Notes: generated by a model from the sequence alone, not told the origin. DNA of 64,000 nt from Phascolomyces articulosus (GCA_025677815.1 JAIXMP010000005.1:558001-622000), one strand, 5' to 3'. Positions 34,001 through 47,905 are shown, counted from the stretch's first letter. Translations and numbers: made by a program.

Positions 34001-35253
34001 ATGTATTTAAAGAAAAAAGTAAATCCCTTTTCCATATCATTAATGATAATTTTGAAGTTTATGGCAATTGCTCGCAACCATCCATTATTTAAATGGTTTG
34101 CCATTTTTTAAAAACAATCAAATTCTGACAAATGGATATGTTCATAAATCTATATCGCATCGTAAAATAGGTATTAAAATTGTTTCAGATCTACTTACAC
34201 TCAAGGTCTCAGATTCAATTCATTCATCAACATTTTCAACCGAAAGATACGTCCAAGTGTATACATGGAAGAACTATTAACAAAGAATAACAAAAGTTGC
34301 TATTGCTACCTACATGAATAGTAGTACGATTGATTTTCACAATCTCTTAGCTTCACACTATTTGTTGTGTGGAGGCATAATCAATGAAACACCTCCTTTT
34401 GCGTATTTTATTCGATAAAATATGGTACAACTTCTTACATGTACTTTTTCAAAGCAGTATATTACTAAAAAAAATGTGCAGATACCAATAATTATTGTAT
34501 CGGATTAAGCGATTCAGTGCCATGGATCTCCTTGTCAGCTTTGATAAGTAACAGGATATTTCTAATAAGCAAACCAAGCAACAATTGTTCAAGAATCTCG
34601 AGATTCCGATTAAAGGATAACATTAAAGATGGATGATTAGTTTGCACCTGAGAAAAATTGCAAAAAAAAAAAAAAAAAAATGCTGTGGTATATGTATGTA
34701 AATTGATATTTGAAATGTGTTAAGATTTAAATAGAATCTTATTACATATTATGCACATTCTTCCCTAGTTATTACGAGTTACTATGATCAACAGTGAGGA
34801 GTATATACCATATATACCAAAGCAAAATACCATTGAAAGGATATAGAATTCCATTATATTTAGTGTCTCAAGCACCCATTCCTAATAAAAAGATGTTTTT
34901 CATCCATCACTTTCTTTTTTTTCCCCTTGAAATGAAATGCTGTATTGTTGTAAAGTGAAGATGAATAATATATCAATAGTGGGATACTCTCGGATCAATA
35001 AAAAAACACAAAAGTGTGCTATCGGGTTATTCTACTATTAAATGAAAATACCAAAAATATACTATGAATGCATAATCAACATGTCCCTTAACAAAATGCG
35101 AAACATACTGGTGGTGTTTCATTGTCAAGAAAAAAAAAAGGAACAGCGATTAATGCAACAATACCAATTAGAAAAGACAGTCACTTGCTTTAAAAAAGGA
35201 TTGGATTAGACAGATGTTGGAGTACAGAAACTTTCTTTGCCCAGATCTCGATC
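31067..35253. other. 4.2 kb intergenic region, no gene supported
   Basis: Divergent spacer between the SxIP-protein gene and ELP3. The first 350 bp are dense in A runs and GA/GT-rich simple sequence (31080-31370). From 31530 to 35250 it is AT-rich with short frames (for example 33907-34280 on both strands) that show no motif. No tRNA or 5S gene recognised. Confidence 0.5.
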
Positions 35254-37665
35254 ATGTCGACCAAGAATAAAAAAGGTATTAATATGAACGAAACCATAAT
35301 ACTCTATAGACTCTCTTACTTGATCGATCCATCATAAACATAAATATTTAATTAATTCAATTATTCTATATTATAGGACCCACTCAAGTAAATATAGATT
35401 TATTCTTCACGAGTCATAATATATATATCTCAGAATCCAATTATTATTTTGATCTAACCGCAGCTCATTATTAATTTATTTTTTCTTAGCATGAGTTGAT
35501 GGTCAAAACATGTGCCGAGATTGTCAATGAACTAGTCACAGCCACTGAAACTGGTAAAGACGTTAATTTAAATGGATTAAAGAATCGGGTTGCTCGAAGA
35601 AATAAACTTCAAAACTTGCCAAAGCTTGTGGATATCATTGCAGCTATTCCTGATCAACATCGTACTGCTCTTTTACCTAAACTCAAGGCAAAGCCTATTC
35701 GTACTGCTTCAGGTGTATGTAATTTTTTTGAAAAGGAGAAGGGGGGTTTATCGTATTTCTTGAGTTAGGAAAGGAGAGGATACTTATTTTGACATACACA
35801 CTCAACGACAAAATATTTGGTATATAGATTGCGGTAGTAGCTGTCATGTGTAAACCTCATCGTTGTCCACATATTGCAATGACTGGAAATATTTGTGTGT
35901 AAGTAAAATGATTTTTTTTTATTGGAACAAGAAGAAGAAATGGAAGAGTACTATCAGGAAGTTTGGGTCTATGACAGGAATTGACAAATCCATCCCGATT
36001 GATTGATTTAGGTACTGTCCTGGTGGCCCTGATTCTGATTTCGAATATTCTACACAATCATATACGGGTTATGAACCAACATCTATGCGTGCTATTCGAG
36101 CAAGATATGATCCATATGAACAAGCACGCGGACGTGTTGAACAATTGAGAAGTTTGGGTCACTCGGTTGATAAGGTCGAATACATTTTGATGGGTGGTAC
36201 CTTTATGTCTATGCATGAGGATTATAGAAATTGGTTTATTGCAAATCTTCATGATGCTCTTTCAGGTCACTCAAGTAATGATGTAGATGAAGCTGTTAGG
36301 TATGGTATTGTTTTTGGAAGTGATTAATGTATTATCTATTTGAATATAAATATTTATTTACATTTTCTATGTTTTTTTTATGTTTTTTTTTGTATGTTAT
36401 AGATATTCACAACAAAGTCAAACAAAATGTATTGGTATTACTATTGAAACTCGACCTGATTATTGCTTGAAGCCTCATTTGAGTCAAATGTTACGCTATG
36501 GTTGTACTCGTCTTGAAATTGGTGTACAAAGTGTATTCGAAGATGTTGCTAGAGATACCAATCGGTAAGATGATGGAATAAGTTTTTTTTTTTTTTGTTT
36601 GGGGGGGAAGTTCGGGTTGAATTTCATCCGCCCATATCTCTTTCATACTCACGCGTTGGATCCATGGTAACATTTTTGTTTATTTAGTGGTCACACTGTA
36701 AAGGCTGTATGTGAATCTTTTCAATTAGCAAAGGATGCAGGTTTCAAGGTAGTTTCCCATATGATGCCTGATCTTCCCAACGTTGGTATGGAACGTGATA
36801 TGGAACAATTCAAAGAATACTTTGAAAACCCTGATTTCCGATCCGATGGTCTCAAGATTTACCCCACACTTGTCATTCGTGGCACTGGTTTATATGAATT
36901 GTGGCGCACGGGCAGATATCAAAACTACACACCCAATGCATTGGTCGATTTAGTGGCTAGAATTTTAGCCCTTGTTCCACCATGGACACGTATTTATCGT
37001 GTTCAACGTGATATTCCTATGCCTTTGGTCACTTCAGGTGTTGAACATGGCAATTTGCGTGAATTGGCATTGAACCGTATGAAGGATTTAGGAACAGAAT
37101 GTCGTGATGTACGTACGCGTGAAGTCGGTATTACTGAAATCCATCACAAGATCCAACCTGATCAAGTAGAACTGATTCGACGTGATTATACGGCCAATGG
37201 TGGATGGGAAACATTCTTATCCTATGAAGATCCACATCAAGATATCTTGGTCGGTTTGTTGCGTTTGCGCAAGTGTTCACCCCAAACCTTCCGTCCAGAA
37301 TTAACATCGGCAGGTCAGACATCCATTGTTCGTGAACTTCACGTTTATGGTTCCGTCGTGCCCATGCATGATCGTGATCCAACCAAGTTCCAACATCAAG
37401 GTTTTGGTACTTTGTTGATGGAAGAAGCTGAAAGAATTGCTAGAGAGGAACATGGTAGTGTCAAATTAAGCGTTATTTCTGGTGTTGGTGTACGACATTA
37501 TTATGCTAAACTTGGTTATCATTTGGATGGTAAGATTTTTTTTGTGCATATACAAAAAAGGGAAGAACTTTAAAGTTCATGTTGTTCTTGCTGTTGAGAT
37601 ACTCATCATTTAACTTGAATATTTGTTTTTCAATAGGGCCTTACATGTCCAAGATGCTTGTTTAA
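35254..37665 (+). CDS. ELP3: Elongator complex catalytic subunit ELP3
   Basis: Eight exons: 35254-35275, 35377-35387 (11 nt microexon), 35490-35714, 35828-35898, 36012-36299, 36403-36564, 36688-37529, 37637-37665; 549 aa, close to yeast Elp3 (557). Radical-SAM cluster Cys99, Cys109 and Cys112 ([14 protein letters not shown]), the Elp3 core [51 protein letters not shown] and [17 protein letters not shown]-terminal GNAT acetyltransferase region has [16 protein letters not shown] near residue 496 and [15 protein letters not shown] at the end. Elp3 installs the carboxymethyl group at wobble uridine of tRNAs within the Elongator complex. The microexon supplies GPTQ between MSTKNKK and HELMVK, and every phase fits. 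Confidence 0.97.
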
Positions 37666-37816
37666 AGAGAAAAAAAATTGTATTATTCTTTTTTTTTTGT
37701 TATAGTTACCCACTTTTGTAAATAAATTTTTTTTAAAAAAAGGAAAAATAATAATTGAGTTTTCATCATCTCTCTTTCTCTTTCCTTTGCCTCTTCTTTT
37801 TTTTTTTTGTAAAACA

Positions 37817-40800
37817 ATGGGCCCCAAAGATGAAAGTGAAAGCAAACCTTCTGTTTTATTTAGCTATAGGCCAAATCTATCACGAAAGTTCACACCTTCA
37901 TCATCTACTCCAGTAAGCAACACTATCCAACCATTACCCAATAATCCAGAGGTATGTAATAGCATATTCAAAAAAAAAATCAAGTCTTGTTCCTTTATAC
38001 ACAATGCAACTAAAAGTTTCAATAATAAATGGATGCGTTTTAAAAGAGACACACACAGAAACAGAAATCTCATGAACTATCACCATCCACTTCAAAACCA
38101 TCACCCTCATCATGGTGTACGAATATTGGTAGTAGCAGTAATAACAGTAGTGGTATGAAAAGCACCATCAGCAATAACACAGCAAACACAAACAACCATA
38201 CGCATCTCATTACGTCTTTATTCAAAAAGGATGATAGTACCAGCAGTAATATTAATAGCATCACCAACAACCCTAGCTTTTCTACTGTTAAAATCAAAAA
38301 GGAAGATAGTAATCACTCAATGATTCCACCTCAATCTCTTATGCCGCCTTTTTCAAAGAACAAACAGCAACCATTATTGGCAAGACCAGATACTCCACAT
38401 CCTACTAATCCTAAAGAACACCATCCATCACCATCATTATTACAGTCTTCCTCCTATGATCGGAATCCCACAAAGAAAAAAGATGATGGAAACGTTTTTT
38501 CTATTCCCACCAAAAAGCGTGGATCTGAGCCATCATCAACTACTGGCCATCATCGTCATCATGCTCGTCCCCCACCAGCACCTAAACCACGTCAAGCAGT
38601 AGTACCTAATGATAGCATGTTTAGCATTATGAGCAAATCAAGTGTGAATGAATCGAGTAGCAGTATCATTAGTAATAATAACGAGGATGAAGGTCAAAAA
38701 CATCAATCGTCGCTGGTGGATTTAGATGATCCACATGATTTGGCACACTCCTCTTCATCCATGGCGCACACGTCTGCTACATCCTCATTTCTTTATATGT
38801 CTCCATCATCATTGTTGACATCCTCAAACAAACCAAGAGGCAGTGATAATTCTCCTTCTTATACAGATACACATAATCGCAATAGAAGTAATCAACCACA
38901 GCCTGAATTATCACCTCCATTATCAGTTGAAGAATTACCTTCGTCATCATTATCCATACAATCATATGACTCTACAGCGCCAACCATCAAAAATCAACAA
39001 GATGATGGAAATGCGAAAAAGAGCACCCATCACCGTAGCTGCACGACTATTGAGCGCACATTTATGGGAGAGGATAGCGATCACAAGAATGAATCTGTCA
39101 ACAGCATTAGTAATAGCATCCCATCATTATCAATGACCTATTTACCACCCGATAGTCATTCGTCCGTATTTCAAAATCGACCCACCGGAATTTTCATTGA
39201 TGAAGATGATGAAGACGAGAAATTGTTATTGATACATCGACGGCAAGTGCCATGGATGGAAAGAACCACTCCTCGTAACACCACAGAATCACCATCCACT
39301 ATTATCATGCCCACTAATAGTAGTAGCAGTATCAGGGATATCAAAAGCTCAAGGTTTATGCAATCACGGTCTGCTCCATCCTCTCAATATCCACCATCGT
39401 CATCAAATCAACAGCACCGCCATTCTATTTATAGTCGTGACTCTCAACAGGATAATAATAACGAACAGCAACAATCCTCTGGATCGATTACGCACTGTGA
39501 CGCTATTGATCAATTGGCACGAACGTGTAAAGCAAAATATGTGAGTCAAGAAGCTAGATATGATGAGGCATCGGGACAAATTCAAGTGCTACAGGCTACA
39601 TTGGATTCACAACAACATACACTTCAGCAGAGTGAATCACGAGCAAAAGAATTGACGCGTTGGATAGAAACTATGCTTTCGAGGCAACGTCACTTTGATA
39701 CCAGGTACGACATAATAACTATAACCAATATGTGAACTATGGGGAAAATTTAAGAAGAATTAACCTATTGAAAAAAAAATAAGATGTATACTCAATAACG
39801 TTTTTTTTTTCTTTTCCTGTCACTCTCAGTGTCATAAGTCTACGTGGTCGTTATGAAGCATTCTCTTCTGTGATGACTGATCTTGAAAAATTTGCACAAA
39901 CCTTCAGTCAGTCAAAGATCGATAATGAGAAAACGTTCCGAGACTTTGAACAAAAGTATTGCACTCAATGTATGTAGGAAAATGCTTTATTTATTATATA
40001 TTTCTTTTTTAATAACAGCAATCGGATGGGGTGTGGGCTGTTTCTATGTTGTTTCTTAGTATATCAACAAGTGAATCATTTGAAAGTCAAATATGATGCA
40101 TTGGATGCCGATTTCACAACTCTACGTTCAGAACATGAAAGATTTAAATCTTTAGTACAATCTTTAGTAGAAGAGAATGAAAGAACTGAACAATTAAAAT
40201 GGGACGGTAATGTATGATACATACGATCAAATACAGAATTGGAAATTCAATTTTATTCATTTATAAGTAATAATGGCCAATGATCCATCAACATGCTTCT
40301 TTTTCTTCTTATAGATCAATCAAACAGTAAACAAACTCAAGAGAAAACTCTTGATACGGTCCACGGCTTAAAAAAGGAGGCACATCAAATGAGTCGGGAA
40401 ATCTCAGGCCTTAGTACTGAATCTCAACAGATGAAGGAGATAATTGGATCGAGTCAAACTACTTGCCTCGGATTGAAAAGACAATTATCAGAAATTCAGG
40501 AAATGTAATGTGTTAATGGTTTACTATGGAAGGATCCATTTTTACTTTTCAGTTTATAACAATACTTATCTATCTCTATATCTATATTTTTTTCAATAGT
40601 GTAGTAACCATGGAAAAGGAACTTCATGTAACTGCTCTACAGCATGTAGAAAACATGGAACGTGAATCTGCTATTTCTCAGCAACATCAGGAACGGTAAA
40701 GCTTTTTTTTCTGCAAGATTGTAATAAATGGAAGAACAACTTATAGATGATTTACATATTATCTTACTCATTTTACATGAATCAGAATCAAAGAAATAAG

Positions 40801-42316
40801 CAAAAAACATGAAGAACAGAACATGGCTTACGAACAAACTCTTTGTGAAATGAGAAATGAAATACAGGTATTTAAACAACCTTTCATGTTTTCAAATAAT
40901 GCATATTAATAAAATAATTACACCGTTACTCAAATGATATAACTATTATATAGGGCCTTCAAAATGAGATGAAGAGCTCTAAGGAAAGGTATGTATTTTT
41001 TTTCAATTACAAATACCTAATGATAATTATATATAGTGTTGGTAATTTATTTTTCATCCTTTACGTTGCCTTACAAATAGATATGAAACGGAAACAAGAA
41101 TGTGGAAACAAGAAAAGATTGACTTGATGGGCCATAACAGTGTTTTAGCGGAAGAACTTAGTCAAGAAAAAGAACGGTAATAAGAATATGAATATATCCA
41201 CTTATATATAAAAAAAATTGAGTGGCAATGAGTGGTAATTATATAAACTGATTACTTATTATTGCGGTACTGATACTATACTATACCATTATGTTAGTTA
41301 TCAAAAGCTCGAAACTCATTTTCATCAATTAAACGCCATTGAGAATTCTACAACTACTGTTTCTTCCGGTAAAGTGATACCCCACCAGCAACGGCAAGAG
41401 ACAACAATTGGAGTAAAACAGGCGCCGGATGCTTCTTCTAGTAAAGTAAGTAGTGAATACAACCGCTGTTCTCAACATCAAGATAATATTAAAACATTTA
41501 TGGCTGTTGTTTCAACAATACTTGTGTATACTAATAATTAATTGTAAAACACAGAGACAGCATGAGAGTGTAGACTCTGTGATAGCGACAACGGCAACTG
41601 TTCATGCAAGTAATCAAAGTAATTACAATAGTCAGGATCCATCATCGTCAGCATCGAATTTAAGAGGAGGTAGTTCTTCAATGAAGTTACGAAACATCAG
41701 TAACCAACAAAGGTAGTATTGTATATATTTGATGAAACAAGTTTTTATTTTGATACCTATGTTATTAGTAACACATGCATATAATTATAGCTACACCAAG
41801 ATCAAGATTGAAGGAGGTGGGAGTCAAACATTAAATGAATTGGAACATGAAGAACCGTTGAAAAAGCGCCGTAAGCGAGTAAGTCATCAAAGTAGAATTC
41901 TATCTCCTAATTATGAGGATTTACCAACATGTTGTTTTCTTTATTTTTAGAATCTTAACCGAAAAAAGGTATAACTGAGTCAGCTCTCGATAGAGGAAGG
42001 AAGAAGTGTCAAAAAAGGATTACATAGCTAATTTAATAACTATTCATCAATCTATAGCCACCTGCTGATAAACTAATCTCCATCGATTCTGACGATGACA
42101 TTGAAAAGGAAATGCAAGCACTTATCGCTGCTTCGGATCCATATAAGGTAAAACGATTTTCTATTCATGATCATTTTATATATATATGACTATATCTCAA
42201 AATGATTGCATTTGGATACCATTTCTATTATTAATCAGAATACACCATTTGAAATAGATATCAGATCCAAAAGGCAAAAAATCTTCATCGAAATAATAGT
42301 ACTCATATTGATTTAG
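37817..42316 (+). CDS. Large Ser-rich, coiled-coil, probably nuclear protein
   Basis: Fifteen exons: 37817-37951, 38065-39704, 39830-39969, 40060-40206, 40315-40504, 40600-40695, 40786-40867, 40954-40988, 41081-41176, 41298-41445, 41555-41712, 41791-41878, 41951-41968, 42058-42147, 42239-42316; the summed length is a clean multiple of three, 1046 aa. Residues 1-520 are Ser/Pro/His-rich and disordered with basic clusters (NPTKKKDDGN, PTKKRGS). From about 540 to 870 it is coiled coil (YDEASGQIQVLQATLDSQ, LEKFAQTF, LVEENERTEQLKWD, LKKEAHQMSREISGL). Then comes a second polar region, KKRRKR (nuclear-signal-like) and LISIDSDDDIEKEM, which resembles a SUMO-interacting motif. The family is not recognised; it could be a chromosome- or spindle-associated scaffold. 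Convergent with kinesin-5 (168 bp gap). Confidence 0.7.
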
Positions 42317-42484
42317 AAAAAAAAAAAAGAACATCATAATGTATAGTGGGAAAAAACTATACTACCAAGCTTCTAGTAGTAATAAACATATCATTGATTA
42401 AGATTAAATATAAAGTTATATATCACACACAAAAATAATATGGCTGTTTACAAAATTAACTAAATGGGTTTATTTATTTATTAT

Positions 42485-45400
42485 TTACAAGTCTGAGGAG
42501 GATTTTTGTTGTTTTGAGGATTTGGAAACATTTGTACAATCGTCTAAGAGGGGTCGTTTTCGAGAAATAGCTTGTGCTTGATTTATTTCATCGCACGTAG
42601 ATGATACCATCCTTTGCCCTACATCCAATTCCTCTAATACTTGGGCGTGATGGAATTCTCCTTGTTGTCGTAATGTTGAAATATTGGAGTTTATCTACAT
42701 AACAATGGTCGTAATGGTGAATACACTTGACCTTTGAAAAACAAGATATTCTGACCATCTTTGTACTTACATCCTGGAACATATCTTGTTGCCTTAAGAT
42801 TGTATCCTGAGCTGTTTGTACATCCGTTAATCTATTGGTATTATTTTTGATAGTAGAATCGACCATTTTACTAAAATCACTCTGAAAACTTTCGAGAGGT
42901 AATAAAACGAAAAAAAATTGGTTAAGGATTTGATTGTATTGTGCATAAAGATCAATTATAAATTAGTAGTATTTTTCTTTTGAAATAAAAAAAAAGGATA
43001 TAATGTGCATTGTCTTTGAACGAAGTTTGTAAATCTTTCAAAGAACTTTCCAGGCGTTGGCCTCTTGTTTTTGTCCATTCGGATACCATGCTATTGATTG
43101 CAGTTACCAAACTTTGTTCTGCCAATTTTTCTTTTGCGCGTTCACTATCGATGAAACTTTGAACCATCGAGTACTGTTTCTTTATCCGTTGGCGCTGTTA
43201 TTCATGATAATGCAAATTAATATGTGTAACATTACACAAGGAAATGAGTTCAACAATGATCTACAAAACAAAAAACGTACCTCTTGTGCCATACTATTTA
43301 TGGCTGTGTCTCGAATTTTTGATACGGATGTGTTTTGTGCTTCAATATGCTGTCGTTCATCTTGTACATGTTGTTTATATGTTCGTGTAAAATGTTCTTC
43401 AATTACACGAATCTAATCCAATCAGTTAAAAAAAAGTAGCATGTAAATCACCTTTCACTATGCTTTTTTACTGCTACTACAATTTCATATAGTTTAACTT
43501 ACGTTACTAATAAGACCATCCAGTTCCTTTTCAAAAGAATTAAAAAAATTGGCTACTTCTTTCTCTGCGCGCTCCTTTTTTTGTTGAGATTCTTCTCGTA
43601 ATTTGCTTCGGATTTTATCCATTTTATCTGAGAATTCGTTTTGTACTTTAATGCCTTCTCGAACTAATGCTTGCATCACATCAGAATTTTGTTCCAAAGA
43701 TTGTATAATTGCTTCTATTGAGTCCTCAGTTTTGTTTGTGTACTATATAATACGCACAAATAAAAAAAAATGGGTTAATTTCATCCAAAACACACGTATG
43801 CTGTACATCCAAATCTCTAATTGTGATGTTTTTTATTTACTTGACCCATTCGCTCTGTTAGTTGTTCAATATCATCACCCAATTTCTTATCCAAAGTTTT
43901 TAAATTGGCCTTATCAAGAGAGGGTAAAAAAAAAAGCATTGCTATTAATTAAAAAAATTATTTGCCATCATCATAATTATTGATATACAATATATATTAC
44001 CTGCACTTGTGCCAGTTCAGATTCTTTTCCGAATAGCAAATCAGATTTTTCATCCAGTTCTTTTGTTTTATCACGTAATGTGTCCCGTAAACCCTCTACA
44101 TCTCTTGATAATTCAACCACACGATCTTTGGAACTTTGATTTTCATCTGTAATCATATTATACGTTTGCTGTGATAAATATACACCTTTTTGCTCACGAG
44201 ATGCCTTTTTTTTAAGTTTAACAAATAAAAAAAATGTGTAAGTTTTCATGAATACCATCCTCCTTCTCAAATAAATAAAATAATCCATTAGTAAATCATT
44301 TACTTGTAGATCAGCTTTGAGTCGTTCAATCGTTTGTTCATATTCACGAAGAAGTATTTTGGGATACATTCGTTGATTTGCTTCTGGACGATTACGAATA
44401 TTCTTTGCTCGTTTTGCATAATCCAAGGTACTAATAATTTCTTCTTGATTCATTTTTGCCACGGAAACCGTTGCTATGAGGCATGTTTTTGTTCGTCCAC
44501 CAAGTGAATCTTTTAATAACCGAGTCAATTTGCTTTCTCTAATATGATAAATGGAATATAGTTTAGCATAATTTATCTTTTTCTATGGAGACTGACTTCC
44601 TTTCTCCTCTTTCCTTTTTGATTATTCTCCATGAGTTCAATGGCGCCCAAAAATATTCTGTTTACCTGTAAGGCACATGTTGAGAGTGATCCACAAGATG
44701 ATTAATGACACGACCCAATGTCAATAAACTCTGGTTGATCATACCAGCCTCTCTTGCTCTTGCATGTTCTGCTCCTGATCGGTTGATATTTTCTGAACCA
44801 GCCAGATCAACCAAATTCAATTTTCCTACTTTAAGAACTTCTTCGCCTCCAGGTATAATCTCTTTGATATGAACCGTTAATGTGAAAATACAATGGGAAC
44901 GACTATTAATAAACCAAAAAAAAAACCCCATACTATGTTAATAATACAATCATTGGTATTCTCTAGGAATAGATAAATGCAAAAATCCAATTTTTCTTAT
45001 TTTATCCAACAGCCCAGCTATTTAATTTTTTTTTACCTCGACTTTTCATTACACTTTGTAGACGCAATGATACGATTTTTACTTCCTTCTTGCATAATTG
45101 CCAAAGCTTCTGCAGCAGTTGAAATTATTGATTCTTCCATGCCCTGAACAATCACACCTGATCCACTCTGGTCTTCAAATATCCGTAAAGTACGTGAATC
45201 ATCATTGTTGAGTAAATCGCGTAATTCTTCATTGTAAAGTTCTATTAACGAGACTTTGACAGAATATTCGGCATGTTCCGTATCGAGTGTTTCGAATAAT
45301 TTATAGATAGCACGGGGTATGATACCCGCACGAGGTGTTAATCGTCCGTTTCGTTCTTCAAGTTCTCCTTCCATTGTATATCTATTATCCATCATCCACA

Positions 45401-46067
45401 TTAATATACAATTTTAACCCAACATATATAAATGCACGCAAGTCCTATCCAAAACCAATAATTATATTTATGAAAAATAGAAACATTACGTTTTTCCTGT
45501 GCCTGTTTGACCATAAGCAAAGATAGTACAGTTGTATCTATAACAATAAATTAAAAAAAAACCTTGTTAAGACACTGACTTTTTGTTTTTATATATATAT
45601 AACGCAAAAATAAATACTGTATATATAAACGAACCCCATGAGCACTTCATCAAGAATAGGTTGAGCAACTTCTTTATAAACTTCTTCTTGTGTCGATTCA
45701 GGTCCAAAGACGCGATCAAACGAATACTCCTTGTCTTTTCCTGTATTTCTCAATACAGCATCACGACGACGTTTTGCTTCTAATATAACAGGTGAATTGG
45801 CAGCAATTTCATGTTCGTTTCGTCCTCTATTTTTTTTTTTCATTTATTCAATTAATTATGGTTGGCCAGGTGGAAAAAAAAAAGGGAAATGGTCGATATG
45901 GAAACGAATTCTCACCTGCATCGTAAAACAACCTGGATATTGGTTCCTTTTTCTTCTACTGGTTTTTTATTGACTTTAAGTTTGTCTGAGGCACGTCGAT
46001 TAAGCGATCCTGAAGATCGTCTAGGATTGCTATTGTTGATGCTTAATCGAGAACTCTCGTTTAGCAT
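42485..46067 (-). CDS. bimC: Kinesin-5 (BimC/Cut7/Eg5) mitotic motor
   Basis: Thirteen exons: 46067-45916, 45826-45635, 45537-45490, 45381-45037, 44902-44666, 44538-44304, 44204-44001, 43909-43841, 43742-43503, 43412-43281, 43194-43009, 42881-42771, 42694-42485; 786 aa. N-terminal motor: [15 protein letters not shown]-loop GQTGTGKT near residue 123, NEKSSRSH (switch I, across a splice site), [20 protein letters not shown] (switch II), then the kinesin-5 neck [14 protein letters not shown] and [19 protein letters not shown]. The stalk is coiled coil. The motor crosslinks and slides antiparallel spindle microtubules as a homotetramer. The tail is short for the family (about 1050-1180 aa), and no clear BimC box with its TP site is seen near SRKRPLLDD. 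The intron after 43009 uses a GC donor. Confidence 0.93.
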
Positions 46068-46654
46068 TATTTAGGTTGTGTATGTATTATTGAAGACAGA
46101 AAAGAGAGCGAGAAATAGGTAAAAGGCAAAGGGGGGGGATGCTTAAAACTTCGTAGATCCAAAATTATTAAAAAATAACCGTGACACGCGACTGCAGAAA
46201 AAAAGGAAACTATAACAACCGCGTCGTATTTTTTTTTTTATATTTGATACCTGGCTACAAAGAAAAGCATTTTCATTAATTATATAAAAGTATATCTTGA
46301 TATTATTATTATTATTATTATGTGTATTTATTTCTATATTATCCTCTCAGCTCTTTTCTTTATTATATTTGTCTTTCTTTTTTGTAAAGAAAAAAGAAAG
46401 GCTCCAAATGCGTTTAGCTCTTACAAATGATCACCATGCTGAAATAATTTTTCGTTAATGGATATGGTTATATTACACATATATAAAAGATAACTAATGC
46501 ATCCATAACAAAAGAATTGAGAAATAATAAGTAACAAGGTACCGCAAGAGATAAAGAACTTCAGTAACAAAAATATTATATAAAGATATATGGTTTCAAT
46601 TCATAATGAGAAAATTAATATATGGTATTTACCATAATACCAAGTAAAATATAT
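46068..46654. other. Upstream region of kinesin-5
   Basis: Presumed kinesin promoter side: a G8 run near 46131, ACACGCGACTGCAG near 46185, and an ATT microsatellite near 46300-46321. No open frame of note. Confidence 0.45.
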
Positions 46655-47905
46655 CTTCCAATCATACTAATAAATAAATTTTCGTATTCTTTCGGACAAG
46701 ATCGAGATTTTGAAGGTGTATATAAGGAGCAGCAAATAGTTGTTTCCAGTTGATGTATTCGATCAAAAGGCCAAGTACTTCATATTGGAATTTGAATGAC
46801 GCTGCCATGTAGAATGATGGATAGATATATAATTGTTTACAACGTATCATCTGAATTTAAGGCTCGGTAAAAATGGGTCCATTGTCATGACACTGATTCT
46901 GAATTCCTTTATCCCCTTTCTTCTTTGACACTCTGTGTTGCAATTACTGCAATCCACTATTTCTGTTTTGACTCAGTGATATATTCGTCATTGATTACTA
47001 TTTTACTCAAGTGAGCATCAGACTCCTCAGTGCTCTTGATAACATCCGAATTGCATGGATTAACGGCAGCCATATTTTCGAATTCCGGGCGATGCACATC
47101 TTTTTTTTTTATAGTACCAATGTAAAAACGCAATGAAAGATCATCATCGATGTTGGTAGCTCATGCTTGGATCTCTTTGATATATATTTAAGAAGTGATG
47201 GACATCCTCTTGTAATTATCAGTGATGATCGAATGTTTGGAAATTGTCATTATTATTCTTGTATGAAGAGAAATCTGATATCTGTATTTCAAGCATGATT
47301 AATCATCATCTACATGGAAATCTATTCGTAGAACAATGAAGGATTGGCAGTACAATGGAGAAGAAAGACCAGAAGTAAAAGCACCTATAAATGTATTATT
47401 ATCATATAAGTACCCTTACCATGTTCCTTAAACAGCAATGCTGGTACGCAGCTACTCACGTCAATTCATTTGTTTTTCTGCACCTCTCATAAATATATGA
47501 TGGTAACTTTTGAACGTGCTTGTCCGCCATCCATGAGGATAATAAACAATCGTTATGTGATGCTGTCACGTTGAATTTTGAATTGTTGCCACCCATTGAT
47601 AATGACTGAGTAATTGCATAATGCGTTATATAACGATGCATCCACTGCTGCAAGATATTCAGTTCAAAAATATTCGGTCTAATCAATAAATAAAAAACCA
47701 CGTAGTTGTGGGTAGCTAGGGACTGACAGGAGCTATAGCAGCAAGTAGATACCACCTATAGTAGATAATGTTCTTTCGCAAAGTCGATACAAAATAGCAT
47801 ATTGTACATGTCGTTTTGAGATGTTTTTCCTTTATTTTCGTGGTGTTTGAGTAAAAACGAGGATTGTTGCTATTGTTCTCGATTGTGCATCCAAAAGCGT
47901 ACACT
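46655..47905 (-). pseudogene. Decayed multi-exon gene, probable repetitive orphan family
   Basis: Minus-strand protein-like stretches appear in order, separated by stops: YAFGCTIENNSNN (near 47900); NILQQWMHRYITHYAITQSL and SKFNVTASHNDCLLSSWM (47690-47540), ending LPSYIYERC; GAFTSGLSSPLYCQSF (near 47380) after a plausible splice; AAVNPCNSDVIKSTEESDAH (near 47060); and FKFQYEVLGLLIEYINWKQL (near 46790). Stops and frame changes lie between blocks, so this is not a working gene. The VTASHNDCLLSSWM...LPSYIYER block resembles, from memory, a multicopy Mucorales family of unknown function; the blocks may not all come from one gene. Confidence 0.45.

Noticed and set aside
37952..38158. Extension of exon 1 of the coiled-coil protein (open to 38158)
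   Set aside because: A strong GTATGT donor at 37952 and a CAG acceptor at 38064 join in phase to the long serine-rich exon; read-through would terminate.
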